DNA of 64,000 nt from Candidatus Goldiibacteriota bacterium HGW-Goldbacteria-1 (GTDB taxonomy: Bacteria; Oederibacteriota; PGYV01). Positions 25,583 to 34,863 of this stretch are shown here, in pieces. Numbering within the stretch: the first letter of the stretch is position 1; the number at the start of each line of letters is the position of its first letter. The DNA lies in NCBI GenBank assembly GCA_002839855.1, contig PGYV01000001.1, positions 210,439-274,438 of the forward strand. Direction: 5' to 3'. The translations under genes and the position numbers were made by a program. Under the pieces are notes generated by a model. It was not told where the DNA came from, ran no database searches, and saw only the letters and a program-made list of their open reading frames with translations.

Positions 25583-27073
25583 TTAAGCTGTCCTGCCTAT
25601 TAACAAAACAGCGATATCATCGCTTTGTTCTTCTTTGCCCGTAAAAACATCAACATCATAAAGCAGTGCGTCAATTATTTCCCGGCATGCACTGCCGCCG
25701 TTTTTCTGCAGTGACGTTACCGCCCTTTCCATGCCAAACCTGCCTCCGCTTTTGGACTTAGCCTCGCTTATGCCGTCCGTGAAAAGAAGCAGTTTGTCGC
25801 CTTTTTCAATTTTTACAGTTATCTTTTCAAGGCGGGTTTCAAAATTATTGCCTTTTAAAATTCCTATAGCCGCGCCTTTGGGGCAGTATGATTCCACCGC
25901 GCCCGCGCCGCTTTTATAAAACAGTATTTCGTGGTGGCCGGCAGACGCCATTTCAATTAAACCGCCTGCCGTATCAAGCACGGCGTAAAAAATTGTCGCA
26001 AAAATATTTCCTTCCACCCTGCCAAGAAGCCCGTTGTTAAGGTTTATAAGGACCCGCACAGGGTCAGAATTTAACATGGCTTCGGTGTTTAATACACCCC
26101 TTAACATCGTCATGATAAGCGCGGCAGGCACACCTTTGCCCGACACATCAGCCATAACAATGCCGAACTTTTTATCAGCAAGCGGAATTACATCATAATA
26201 ATCGCCGCCTATTTCTTTAGCCGGTTTGTAAAATGCCGATGCTTCATATTTTCCCATATCGGGAAATTTTTTGGGCAGCAGCGAATCCTGAAGCCTGCTT
26301 GCAATTTCAAGTTCTTTTTCCATTGCCAGTTTTTCAAGCGCGGTTTTCTGCGCGCGTTTAAGGTCATCAGTCATTTCATTGAAAGCGCCGGCAAGCAGCC
26401 CAAGTTCATTTTTGCTGTTAATCACAATCTTGTGATTTAAATCGCCGCTGCCGGCAATTTTTACTCCCTGCGCGAGGATATTTATGGGTTTTGTAATAGC
26501 CGTGCTTAAAAAGAAAGCGCCTATAATACTTAAAATCACCGCGATTACCGTCACCAGCGCTATGTTAATGTACGTCTGTTTTAAAGCGCGGCTGATAAGG
26601 TCATAAGATACTGCCACGCGCACCACGCCTGTCCTTGCTTTATGTTTGGCAATTGCCGCGGCGGTAAATTCTATTAATCTGCCGCCGGACTCTGTTTCAA
26701 ATATAGTATTTTTCGCGGCAGTTGTTTTTATCACCCGTCCGGGCTGCGAATATTTCTTTTTTACCCGCGTCATATCGTTATGCGCAAGTATCACTCCGTT
26801 TGAACCCACCACCATCGCGTAAATTACGCCCTTGTTCTGCATCGCTTCTTTTAAAACTTTCGCGGCTTCAAGCTCGTGCCTCATCATTATAAAATCCGCG
26901 ATATTATTGGCAATATTGCGGGCTGTACTTATACCCCTTAATTCCACTTCGTTTATAAGGCTTTTTTTATGTATGTTAAGCAGCATAAAGCTCATTATTC
27001 CGGTTATAGTAAGGGTAAGAAAAAGTACAACCCCCATCACTTCCCACTTCATGCTGTTAAAATTTTTTTTCAT
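25583..27073 (-). CDS. Membrane-bound PP2C-type phosphatase with HAMP domain (SpoIIE/RsbU family)
   Basis: A 496-residue sensor phosphatase. It has TM1 at about 11-33, an extracytoplasmic sensing domain (34-165), TM2 at about 167-192, HAMP (193-245), a short coiled coil and a C-terminal PP2C domain (about 285-495) with the metal-binding motifs EIGGDYYDV, MADVSGKGVPAAL, SAGHHE, LFTDGISEA and SDDIAVLL. By family knowledge it dephosphorylates the STAS protein encoded next and so releases the kinase's target in response to an outside signal. ATG overlaps the stop of the PorV-like gene by 4 bp. Confidence 0.93.
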   Translation of the reverse strand: MKKNFNSMKWEVMGVVLFLTLTITGIMSFMLLNIHKKSLINEVELRGISTARNIANNIADFIMMRHELEAAKVLKEAMQNKGVIYAMVVGSNGVILAHNDMTRVKKKYSQPGRVIKTTAAKNTIFETESGGRLIEFTAAAIAKHKARTGVVRVAVSYDLISRALKQTYINIALVTVIAVILSIIGAFFLSTAITKPINILAQGVKIAGSGDLNHKIVINSKNELGLLAGAFNEMTDDLKRAQKTALEKLAMEKELEIASRLQDSLLPKKFPDMGKYEASAFYKPAKEIGGDYYDVIPLADKKFGIVMADVSGKGVPAALIMTMLRGVLNTEAMLNSDPVRVLINLNNGLLGRVEGNIFATIFYAVLDTAGGLIEMASAGHHEILFYKSGAGAVESYCPKGAAIGILKGNNFETRLEKITVKIEKGDKLLLFTDGISEAKSKSGGRFGMERAVTSLQKNGGSACREIIDALLYDVDVFTGKEEQSDDIAVLLIGRTA

Positions 27074-28641
27074 TCTATCCCGCGCCTTTTAAGTTCTTCA
27101 ATTTCCGCCTGTGTTTTTCTTAAATCTCTCACAGACTTGACGTCATCCGGGTTTATCGCCAGGACTTTCTTCCACATTTCAACAGCTCCCTTTAAATCGC
27201 CCTCTGTGTAGCTGTTTACAGCCAGATAATACATTCTGTCCGCCGCCTCTTTCTGTTCGCGCGTCAGCCGAACTTTGCCGCTGCCGGATTCCATATCTTT
27301 TTTCGCTTTTGCGATTAAAGACCTAAGCGCTTTATTCCCCGGCCTGCGCTTTAAGGCCGCTTCCCACTGTTTTATTGCCTCATCATACTGTTTTTTCTCG
27401 TATAATTCAATGCCCGCGGAAATATAAGCGTCCGTATCGCCGCTGTAATCCGTGCCTTCGCCGCTTTTTATCTTTTCTTTAAGTTTTTCTTCAAGAATCT
27501 TTTTCATTTTCAGCGACGGTTCATAATCTTTTTTCCATTCCAGCGACTTTTCCGCCTCTGTAAGGGCGTCTTCAAATTCATTTCTAAGGTAATATGCGTA
27601 AGCGCGGCGGTAATACGCTTCCGCCTCTTCTTTTAATTTTATCTTAAGCCTTTCTTCCACTATCCTGCGCACTTCAGCGTAAATGCTCCTGCGCCTGTGC
27701 GCTTTCTGATCTTCCAGTGTCATGCCAAACGCGTATGAAAGGGTGTACCTGTCCATCCTTCCAAAACTGCCGTTTGATACAAACGCGTAATCAAATTTAA
27801 TGTCATATAAATACAGCCCCGCGCCAAAAGTAAATTCCCCGTCTGTATAGCCCGCCCTTGCGCCCGTAATTCCCGCCCATTTTATCTCTATGCCAACCCT
27901 GTCTTTAAAACCTTCCTTTTCACCGGCAGAAATATCATAAGCGGCCTTAAATTCAAAATCCGCGTATTTGTGTTTTGCCATAACCCCAAGGGTGTATGTG
28001 CGCCCAAGCGTTTCGGTGACCGACTGCATTGAAAAAGCAGGCGTTATAAGGTTGCGGGCGATAAGCCCGGCGCGCAGAAAAGAAAAAGGTTCGTACAGCA
28101 CGCCTATATCCGCGCCGAATCCGGCGTAATTAAACCGCGCCATATTGGAGTAATAAATGTCAAAATTCGCGCCGGCAGAAAAGCCGTCGGTTATTTTGCG
28201 CGCGTATGATAAGGCCGCTTTGTACTGGCCGTTTTTAAAATCAGAAGTTTGGTTTCCGTCCGTATCATAACCTTCCATACCGTCAGCGGAAAACATAAAC
28301 AGCGCCGCGCCAATGGTTCCAAAATTAAGCAGCGGCTGCCCGTAAGAAACAGACCCGTAAGACACGGCTTCATATAAGGGGTAATATAACAGCGCTATTT
28401 CCTGTTTTTTAACAAGCACAAGCCCCGCGGGGTTGTAATGAATTGCGGACAAATCATCTGCCACAGCCGTAAAAGCGCCTGCCATGCCGTCCGGCCTGGA
28501 ACCGGCGCCGGCCATGAAAACATTTTCACTGCCGTAATCGCCGGGCGCCCCCTGTAAGGGAAAAAAACAAAACAACGCAAGCACTGTCAGCGCCGTTAAT
28601 TTAATTTTTAGTATGCCTGTTTTAACCGCGGTCTTTTTCAC
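27070..28641 (-). CDS. PorV/PorQ-like outer-membrane beta-barrel with C-terminal TPR repeats
   Basis: About 523 residues. A signal peptide ends near QGAPG. The first mature segment, AGAGSRPDGMAGAFTAVADD followed by AIHYNPAGL, is the hallmark of the PorV/UPF0164 (FadL-like) barrel family; the barrel spans about 35-320. The C-terminal 200 residues are TPR-like helices (FEDALTEAEKSLEWKKDYEPS; YDEAIKQWEAALKRRPGNK). PorV helps type IX secretion substrates in Bacteroidota; here that is only a possible analogy, but a FlgD/T9SS-like secreted protein is encoded directly upstream. The GTG at 28641 has GAGG 5 nt before it and is preferred to the GTG at 28662. Confidence 0.82.
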   Translation of the reverse strand: MKKTAVKTGILKIKLTALTVLALFCFFPLQGAPGDYGSENVFMAGAGSRPDGMAGAFTAVADDLSAIHYNPAGLVLVKKQEIALLYYPLYEAVSYGSVSYGQPLLNFGTIGAALFMFSADGMEGYDTDGNQTSDFKNGQYKAALSYARKITDGFSAGANFDIYYSNMARFNYAGFGADIGVLYEPFSFLRAGLIARNLITPAFSMQSVTETLGRTYTLGVMAKHKYADFEFKAAYDISAGEKEGFKDRVGIEIKWAGITGARAGYTDGEFTFGAGLYLYDIKFDYAFVSNGSFGRMDRYTLSYAFGMTLEDQKAHRRRSIYAEVRRIVEERLKIKLKEEAEAYYRRAYAYYLRNEFEDALTEAEKSLEWKKDYEPSLKMKKILEEKLKEKIKSGEGTDYSGDTDAYISAGIELYEKKQYDEAIKQWEAALKRRPGNKALRSLIAKAKKDMESGSGKVRLTREQKEAADRMYYLAVNSYTEGDLKGAVEMWKKVLAINPDDVKSVRDLRKTQAEIEELKRRGIE

Positions 28642-28678
28642 AAAAACCTCATCACCCGTCACAGCCTGTTTTTTATTT

Positions 28679-30544
28679 TTACCTTAATACGGCCATTTTC
28701 TTAACAAGTTTTGCTGTTACTCCTGTTGATTTATCCTTAACTTCCAGCACGCATAAATAAACGCCGGACAATACTTCAATTTTATTATCATTCGTACCGT
28801 CCCATTCATCTTCAGAATGGCGCCCCGCGGATTTTACGGTTTTATCCAGGACAGTCTTTACGTGTTTTCCCGTGACGGTAAAAATTTTTATGCTTACTTC
28901 CGAATCATTTTTTAAGTGATAACTGATACTTGCAGGCGACTGTTTTGGATCCACAGGATTGGGAAAAATATGAAACGATTCCTTAAGCGCGGGCGGAACC
29001 GGCGTGGCTGTCGCCGTGGGGCTGGGGCAGAACCCAAGCATAATATCCCCCAGATTCGCCGAACTTTCCCAGTTATTTTCATCCCCGTTCCATACAAGCT
29101 GTCCCACGCGCTCCGTGGTGCCGTTGTTAAAATCAATCTGCACGTCAAACTGATAAAAACTTCCGGTTACAGGGACAACGCCCAGCGTTGACCACGGTAT
29201 CAACACTTCCATTATATATCCCGCAGAACCGGCTTTAAGAGTGCTTTTGTATTGAAGCCCGCCCGGCGGCAGAGCGACAGTGGCGTTTAAGCAGAACTGC
29301 AGGCAGTCGTAACTTATCATAAAATGAAAATCGCCCACAGAGCCGGGATAAGGCTGGGTGCCGCGGTCATTGGCCATATCAAGGTATATTTCCACCGCGG
29401 AATCATTGTAATTGGCGCACGCCACCTGCGTGGCGTTAAGGTAGGAATCGTTTACGTCAACACCCACATAAAGGTTATCATTATCCCAAAGGGTTTTAAA
29501 ACTTCCGGAAATATTATTCGGGTTTGTACCAAGGCACAGTTCAGATACCTGATATTCCTGCGCGGACGCCCACGAACTTTCATTCATTAATCCGTCAATG
29601 GTTATGCCCCGCGCGCATCCGGCGGTTGCCGTCAAAGAAGCAGACATTGTTATATAATAATTTTGATCCGCCTGGCTTCCGCAATCATCGGTATATACAG
29701 CGGCAAACGTATTAAGCCCCGGCGTTAAAGGTATTGCTGATAATTCGCGCGATAATGAAGTGAATCCTGACGGCCCGGTCCAGCTCCATGTTCCGCCCGT
29801 TAAAGGCTGCGGGCCAAGGTTTACCACAGAACCCTGATTTACGGTAACGGTGTCTGTCTGCTGCCAGGTTCCGCCGTTTACCTGAAGATATGGAATGATT
29901 TGCGGTGTCGCGCACGGCGTCCTCGTGCAGGTGGGCGTGGGCGGCATGGGGTTTATCTGCACCGCGCAGACCTGCGCATTGTCAATTACGGCAGGCCCGA
30001 ACTGAATTGATATCTGCCCTGCCGCCGGAGATATATTATCAAACGTTTTGCTTACCGCCCTGAAAGCGGAACCCGCTTCATTATAAATATCAAAATCGTC
30101 AAGCACCCGCGTGCTGTTTATAAATACGTCAAATATCCTGTCACCTGCGGCTTCCCAGTATAATTCAGCGAATTTAAGCGTAACCTGATAACTGCCCGGC
30201 GGCACATTGAATGTGTATGTGAAGGGGTTCCCGTATCTTTCAAACTGGTAAAGCGGGCTGTCAGCGGTATTTGCAACCGTAACCGTAACACTGTGCCCAT
30301 ACCCGCCGCTGTAATTTGTATCCGCCGCCCATGTGTTGCCCCAGCTGTCAGGATACGCGGCGCCCCCCGCGTTTACCCGCCACACGGATGAAACAGCAAT
30401 ATTATATGTAGGGGTGATAGTGGCGGTGGCCGTGATGGTAAGTGTTGCTGTTGCGGCATTAGCAGCGCATGCAATTATTAAAGTATATAGGAGTACATTC
30501 AGGCTTTTGATTAGAATTACCGGAGCACTTGCCGATTTTTTCAT
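28679..30544 (-). CDS. Secreted non-catalytic carbohydrate-binding protein: malectin, Ig-like, CBM9, FlgD-like
   Basis: A 621-residue exported protein. A signal peptide (about 1-30) and TAT-rich linker lead into a malectin domain (52-196; WRVNAGG, FTYTFNVPPGSYQVTL), an Ig/PKD-like module (212-300), a CBM9-type domain (308-504; ITIDGLMNESSW, DNDNLYVGVDVND, VEIYLDM) and a FlgD/T9SS-like C-terminal domain (525-621; FHIFPNPVD, GRHSEDEWDG, SGVYLCVL). No glycoside hydrolase domain exists. The malectin and Ig-like modules are close relatives of those in the xylan multienzyme. It is the first gene of the operon with the partner-switch and LacI genes, so it may be a surface sugar sensor or capture protein; that is inference. 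Confidence 0.88.
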   Translation of the reverse strand: MKKSASAPVILIKSLNVLLYTLIIACAANAATATLTITATATITPTYNIAVSSVWRVNAGGAAYPDSWGNTWAADTNYSGGYGHSVTVTVANTADSPLYQFERYGNPFTYTFNVPPGSYQVTLKFAELYWEAAGDRIFDVFINSTRVLDDFDIYNEAGSAFRAVSKTFDNISPAAGQISIQFGPAVIDNAQVCAVQINPMPPTPTCTRTPCATPQIIPYLQVNGGTWQQTDTVTVNQGSVVNLGPQPLTGGTWSWTGPSGFTSLSRELSAIPLTPGLNTFAAVYTDDCGSQADQNYYITMSASLTATAGCARGITIDGLMNESSWASAQEYQVSELCLGTNPNNISGSFKTLWDNDNLYVGVDVNDSYLNATQVACANYNDSAVEIYLDMANDRGTQPYPGSVGDFHFMISYDCLQFCLNATVALPPGGLQYKSTLKAGSAGYIMEVLIPWSTLGVVPVTGSFYQFDVQIDFNNGTTERVGQLVWNGDENNWESSANLGDIMLGFCPSPTATATPVPPALKESFHIFPNPVDPKQSPASISYHLKNDSEVSIKIFTVTGKHVKTVLDKTVKSAGRHSEDEWDGTNDNKIEVLSGVYLCVLEVKDKSTGVTAKLVKKMAVLR

Positions 30545-30699
30545 TAATCACCCCGCAATATCGCTGCATGTATTATCCGAGTTTTTTTTATCGGGTAATT
30601 ATATATCATGGCCATTTCAAATACCATAACTATATAAACGCATACGGTCAGAATATACCGTTGTGCACGGGCTGTCAATAAAAGATATTCCCCCCTGCC

Positions 30700-32349
30700 T
30701 TAAATCTCCATCTTCTTCAGCCGGTTAATCCCCGCCCAAAGCGAAAATACGGTGATTGCAACCGATGAAACAAAGGCCGCGGCAAACAGCCATATATATT
30801 CCCGCGGGTTAAATACAATCGCGCGGACAAGGGTTGACCTGTAATAATCCCTGACAGGGTCGGCTACAAGGGCAAGCGTTATCCCTATAAACACCATTGT
30901 CACAAACATATACGAAAGCCCGGCGACGCCCGTAATCATCTCTTCCGCATTTTTTATTTTGAAATTCGCGAAATACCCCCCAAAACCCGTGCCCACACCT
31001 GATATTACCAAAGTCACGCACACGGTTGAAAATATGGTTACATAATTAATGAACGGGTCTGATTTTAAAATCCTGATTGACAGCAGCGCGATTACAAGCC
31101 CGATAATCATCATGGGAATTCCGTACGCGATAAATTTATCAATAACATATTTTGTCATGGTAGTGGGGGCAGAGCGGTATATCCAGAACGCGCGCCCTTC
31201 CACGCTAATCACGGGAAGAATAAACCTGGAACCGATAGCGGAAATTATGAACCCTATGAAACCTATATTAAGGAAGTAAATTACGTTTTTAAGGTCAAAC
31301 AGTTCGGACGGCATCTTATACATATTAAAAAGATAAATCACCACAACGCCGAATAAAAATACCACCTGTATCCACTGCGAAGTGTCACGTACAAGGTATT
31401 TCACATCCTTGATAAGCTGCGATTCAAATACCTTTCTGCGGGTAAAAGCGCGGCCTGCTGCAAGGGGCTTTTCTTTCTTATAAATCCCTTTTTTTCCATA
31501 GCCGTCAAAGTACCATAGCCCCGCGGCTTTTATCACAAGGGCGAATATTAAAATCGCGGCTGACCCATACGCCAGCAAAGGTCCGATCCCGCGGTAAATG
31601 CCGTAAGCCGTGACATCTTTTACGATGGAGATAAAATGCGTGTGCGGCAGAAAGAAGCTTTCCGGAGTCCTCAGATATTTTAAGAATTCAGATACATCCT
31701 GCATGGAACCCGCTGACAGCTTTTCCGGCTCCAGCATCCTGAAATATAAAACAATTCCCACAAGAAAAATACCGCTCATTGCTATTGCTATATTGCGTAT
31801 GCTTTCCGCCGGGAAATACCTGACCAGCACAAGCGTAAGGGTAATACCCGCGGATGCCATAACAATAAAAAACGGAATATGCGCCGCCATTATAAAAAGG
31901 TACTGGTAAAAGTCTATTTTTAAAACAGTACTGTACGCCGCAAACACGGGAATGGACATTAAAAGCATCATCCAGCACGCTTCAAAAATTATTTTAAGGT
32001 ACTGAAAGGTAAAAATATCCTCCGCTTTTATCGGCGAACTGAAAAGAAAATCCATATCGCGGCTTAAATACAGAACCGGTATTGCCGACACCACTGCCGA
32101 CATCACAATCATGTAAGAGAAAGTCATGTAGATAGCGGACAAAAGCCTGTTTACCAGAAGCCCGCCTATTAACTGCGCCCCGTAAAAGTGTTTGAAGATA
32201 AAAAAGAAAAGCTGGTATATCATAGGAAAGAACACCAGCGAAAAGACAATAAGCAGAAAAAACTTAACCAAGTCCCCCTTTACAGGGTGCTTGAATTTGT
32301 TTTTAAACTGCGTAAAATAAAAACCTGATAACAGCGCAATCTCCCTCAT
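30700..32349 (-). CDS. Multi-spanning ABC exporter permease
   Basis: A 549-residue integral membrane protein with about 12 predicted membrane segments. It resembles the putative ABC exporter permeases characterised by an N-terminal amphipathic segment and the cytoplasmic loop YLSRDMDFLFSSPIK (about 94-108). No ATP-binding domain is present. Its likely ATPase is at 34864-35595, in the same direction but separated by a helicase gene and an AlbA_2 remnant, which is unusual because these pairs are normally adjacent. The substrate is unknown. Confidence 0.8.
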   Translation of the reverse strand: MREIALLSGFYFTQFKNKFKHPVKGDLVKFFLLIVFSLVFFPMIYQLFFFIFKHFYGAQLIGGLLVNRLLSAIYMTFSYMIVMSAVVSAIPVLYLSRDMDFLFSSPIKAEDIFTFQYLKIIFEACWMMLLMSIPVFAAYSTVLKIDFYQYLFIMAAHIPFFIVMASAGITLTLVLVRYFPAESIRNIAIAMSGIFLVGIVLYFRMLEPEKLSAGSMQDVSEFLKYLRTPESFFLPHTHFISIVKDVTAYGIYRGIGPLLAYGSAAILIFALVIKAAGLWYFDGYGKKGIYKKEKPLAAGRAFTRRKVFESQLIKDVKYLVRDTSQWIQVVFLFGVVVIYLFNMYKMPSELFDLKNVIYFLNIGFIGFIISAIGSRFILPVISVEGRAFWIYRSAPTTMTKYVIDKFIAYGIPMMIIGLVIALLSIRILKSDPFINYVTIFSTVCVTLVISGVGTGFGGYFANFKIKNAEEMITGVAGLSYMFVTMVFIGITLALVADPVRDYYRSTLVRAIVFNPREYIWLFAAAFVSSVAITVFSLWAGINRLKKMEI

Positions 32350-32556
32350 ATAACTGTCTTGCCTCCTGCTTTAAATAGTAATATAATTATTATAATACAA
32401 AAACATACTAATTAACCGTCTTAAACACCGTCTAGTTTTTTACGGCCGATTATTTACAACAAATTCATCATTTTCAATGTTTTCAGATTCAATAAATCTA
32501 ATATCTTTAAGCATACGCTTTTTTATACCCGGCGAATCACAGAAAAAAGCTTACTT

Positions 32557-33503
32557 TCAAGAACTCTTATTCAATTTAATCCCTTTAAGCGTGTTTATGC
32601 CTTTTTGCGTTGCAATATACTTTTGCTTGGAACTGCTTGGTTTATCCGGTATTGTCATTTTAATCAGGTTGTATTTTATAAGCGGTTTTATAATTTCATT
32701 CCTTGTCCTGCTTTTATTTGTTTTTCCAATCAGCTCCATTACGGCCTGCAGCGTTGTTTCGCCGGAAGCTGCGTTTAATACAGCCACCGCTGTGTTTATA
32801 CTCATGAACTTAGGACAGACCTGAGACAGACTTGGGACAGACTTAGGATCAACCTGAGACATTGGAAGTGTTTTTTCAGATACGTTTTTATCTGAAGTTG
32901 TAGCTCCGGCAGAGCCACCCCCTTTGCGCTCTCATATAAACCGCTGCCTGTGTCTTTTAAAAATTGAAGTATTATATCCCTCTTCATATCCCGTATATCG
33001 GCATTATGGTTAACCCTGTCGTCAAACGGAATGCGGGCAGATATTTCCAAAAGCTGTTTTTCCTCATGTTGATTTGCCTTTACTGTTGTGGAATGCCGCC
33101 TGATATAATAGGCTTTTTCTGAACCTTCATAGCTGACAGGCGCCTTATATGGCCGGTTTTCCCCTCCCGGTACCCATAATACCAGGACTCTTTTTTTAAA
33201 ATATATTTCAGGAGATAGAATCACCTGCGGAAAAGGTAATATCTTATACTGGGTTTCGATTATTTTCTTCTGGTATGCTTCAACCTGTGATTCTTTCAAG
33301 CCGGCCGGCGGAAGTTCAGGTGCCCCATCCGAGGATTTAACACCAAAAATTATATAACCGCCCCCGATATTATTAATATCATTCGCAAAAGCGCATATTG
33401 TCTGCGTTACTTTTTCCGGATTGAACCCTTCCTTATAATCCAGCCTGTCAGACTCTACAGTAAGCCCTTTGAATAATTCCTCTATCTTTATGGGTAACGG
33501 CAT
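32557..33503 (-). pseudogene. AlbA_2 (Schlafen-like) ATP-binding regulator with internal deletion and frameshift
   Basis: The 5' part (33503-32802) encodes a normal AlbA_2 domain (LDYKEGFNPEKVTQTICAFA, GGYIIFGVKS, RPYKAPVSY, YYIRRHSTTVKAN). Family members then carry a GHKL ATPase domain of about 150 residues. Here that domain is missing and the frame changes near 32900, after SGLYESAKGVALPEL. The 3' part (32862-32557) continues in another frame with the repetitive linker of the family (SVPSLSQVCPKF) and the C-terminal winged helix (NKSRTRNEIIKPLIKYNLI). I read this as a remnant that has lost its ATPase core; two separately translated short proteins are the alternative. Confidence 0.72.
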
Positions 33504-33515
33504 TTAACCTCCTGC

Positions 33516-33557
33516 TTTGCCATACAAAACATATAATAGTAATTATTGTATGGCAAA
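33516..33557 (-). promoter_or_regulatory. Operator-like inverted repeat before the AlbA_2 remnant
   Basis: A perfect 12-bp inverted repeat, TTTGCCATACAA (33516-33527) and TTGTATGGCAAA (33546-33557), with an 18-bp A/T-rich centre containing TATTAT and TATAT, ends 13 bp before the start codon at 33503. AlbA_2-family regulators are often thought to act on their own promoters, so this may be the ancestral operator. Confidence 0.6.
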
Positions 33558-33608
33558 CATAATTATCTTTGTCTGTTAAAAAACTTTTCAGCTGTGTTCC
33601 CTGGTCTT

Positions 33609-34841
33609 TCAATCCCTGTCCTTCCACTTCTTTTTCTCATTGTGCCGGTCAAACTTGGGCGGGCGTGCGGCTTCATACGGTTTTGGCAGCGGTATCAGCG
33701 GGACCGATGTAAACCCTTCATGCGGGACTTTATGGTGTTTTATAACCGGTATTACAGTCCTTATGATTGCTTCAATGGCTTTTACTTCCGCGCCCTGGTC
33801 AGGGGCGGCAAGCGATATCGCACGGCCGGTTAAACCGGCGCGGCCTGTCCTGCCTATCCTGTGCACGTAATTGGAAGCGTCATCAGGCAGGTCGTAATTA
33901 ATTACAAGTTCAATTCCGGTAACATCAATGCCGCGGGCGGCAATATCGGTTGCCACCAGCACGCGGTACTTTTTTGATTTAAACCCTTCAAGAGACCTGT
34001 TTCTTTCATGCATTGCAAGGTCTGAATGTATCTCTGCCGCGGCAATGCCGGATTTTTTTAATTTTTGAGCAATCTTCGCCGCTGACTTTTTTGTGCGCGT
34101 AAACACAAGCACGCTGCCTGTCACTTCTTTTAAAAGCTCCAGTACAAGCACGCTTTTCATTTCCGGCTTTACAACGTAAAGTTCCTGGCTTACAAGTTCT
34201 ATGGCTGTGCCTGCCGGCGCAATTTCAGTCACAACCGGCAGCTGCATATACTGCTCCGCTATTTTCAAAATATCCCCCGGCATAGTGGCGGAAAAAAGAA
34301 GCGTCTGCCTTTTTTTGCTGATGACAGAAAGTATTTCCTGAATGTCCCTTAAAAACCCCATATCAAGCATCCTGTCCGCTTCGTCAAGGACAAGAAAATT
34401 CACTTTGTTTAATTCCAGATTTCCCCGGTTAAGGTGGTCTATAAGCCGCCCCGGCGTGGCGATTATGATGTCCGGAGACTGCCCAATTCCGTCCACCTGC
34501 CCCTGCATATCATGGCCGCCGATGATTACAAGGCTTTTCATTTTAAAAGCGGGGATAAGCTGAAGCAGGGCTTCGTTTACCTGAAGCGCAAGCTCTCGCG
34601 TGGGTAATAAAATTAAGCCTTTGCCGCCGTTTTTAGAAAGCATCTGCACCATAGGGATACCAAAAGCAAAAGTCTTGCCCGTTCCGGTCTGGGCTATTCC
34701 TATTATATCTTTTCCTTCAACCGCTATTGGTATGGCTTTTGCCTGTATCGGGGTCGGGACAGTGAATTTTAATTTGGCAAGGATATCAAGAATTTTTTTA
34801 TCAATACCCAACCCTGAAAATAAAGTGTGAGTATCCGTCAT
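33609..34841 (-). CDS. DEAD-box RNA helicase (RhlE-like)
   Basis: A 410-residue helicase with every core motif in order: Q motif (FTVPTPIQAKAIP), I AQTGTGKT, Ia PTRELALQ, Ib TPGR, II DEAD, III SAT, IV VLVFTRTKK, V ATDIAARGID and VI HRIGRTGRAG. The short basic tail (PPKFDRHNEKKKWKDRD) is typical of RhlE-type proteins that act in ribosome assembly or RNA decay. It starts 22 bp after the ABC ATPase gene, so it is probably co-transcribed. Confidence 0.95.
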   Translation of the reverse strand: MTDTHTLFSGLGIDKKILDILAKLKFTVPTPIQAKAIPIAVEGKDIIGIAQTGTGKTFAFGIPMVQMLSKNGGKGLILLPTRELALQVNEALLQLIPAFKMKSLVIIGGHDMQGQVDGIGQSPDIIIATPGRLIDHLNRGNLELNKVNFLVLDEADRMLDMGFLRDIQEILSVISKKRQTLLFSATMPGDILKIAEQYMQLPVVTEIAPAGTAIELVSQELYVVKPEMKSVLVLELLKEVTGSVLVFTRTKKSAAKIAQKLKKSGIAAAEIHSDLAMHERNRSLEGFKSKKYRVLVATDIAARGIDVTGIELVINYDLPDDASNYVHRIGRTGRAGLTGRAISLAAPDQGAEVKAIEAIIRTVIPVIKHHKVPHEGFTSVPLIPLPKPYEAARPPKFDRHNEKKKWKDRD

Positions 34842-34863
34842 AGAATTGAAATCATCCGGTACA

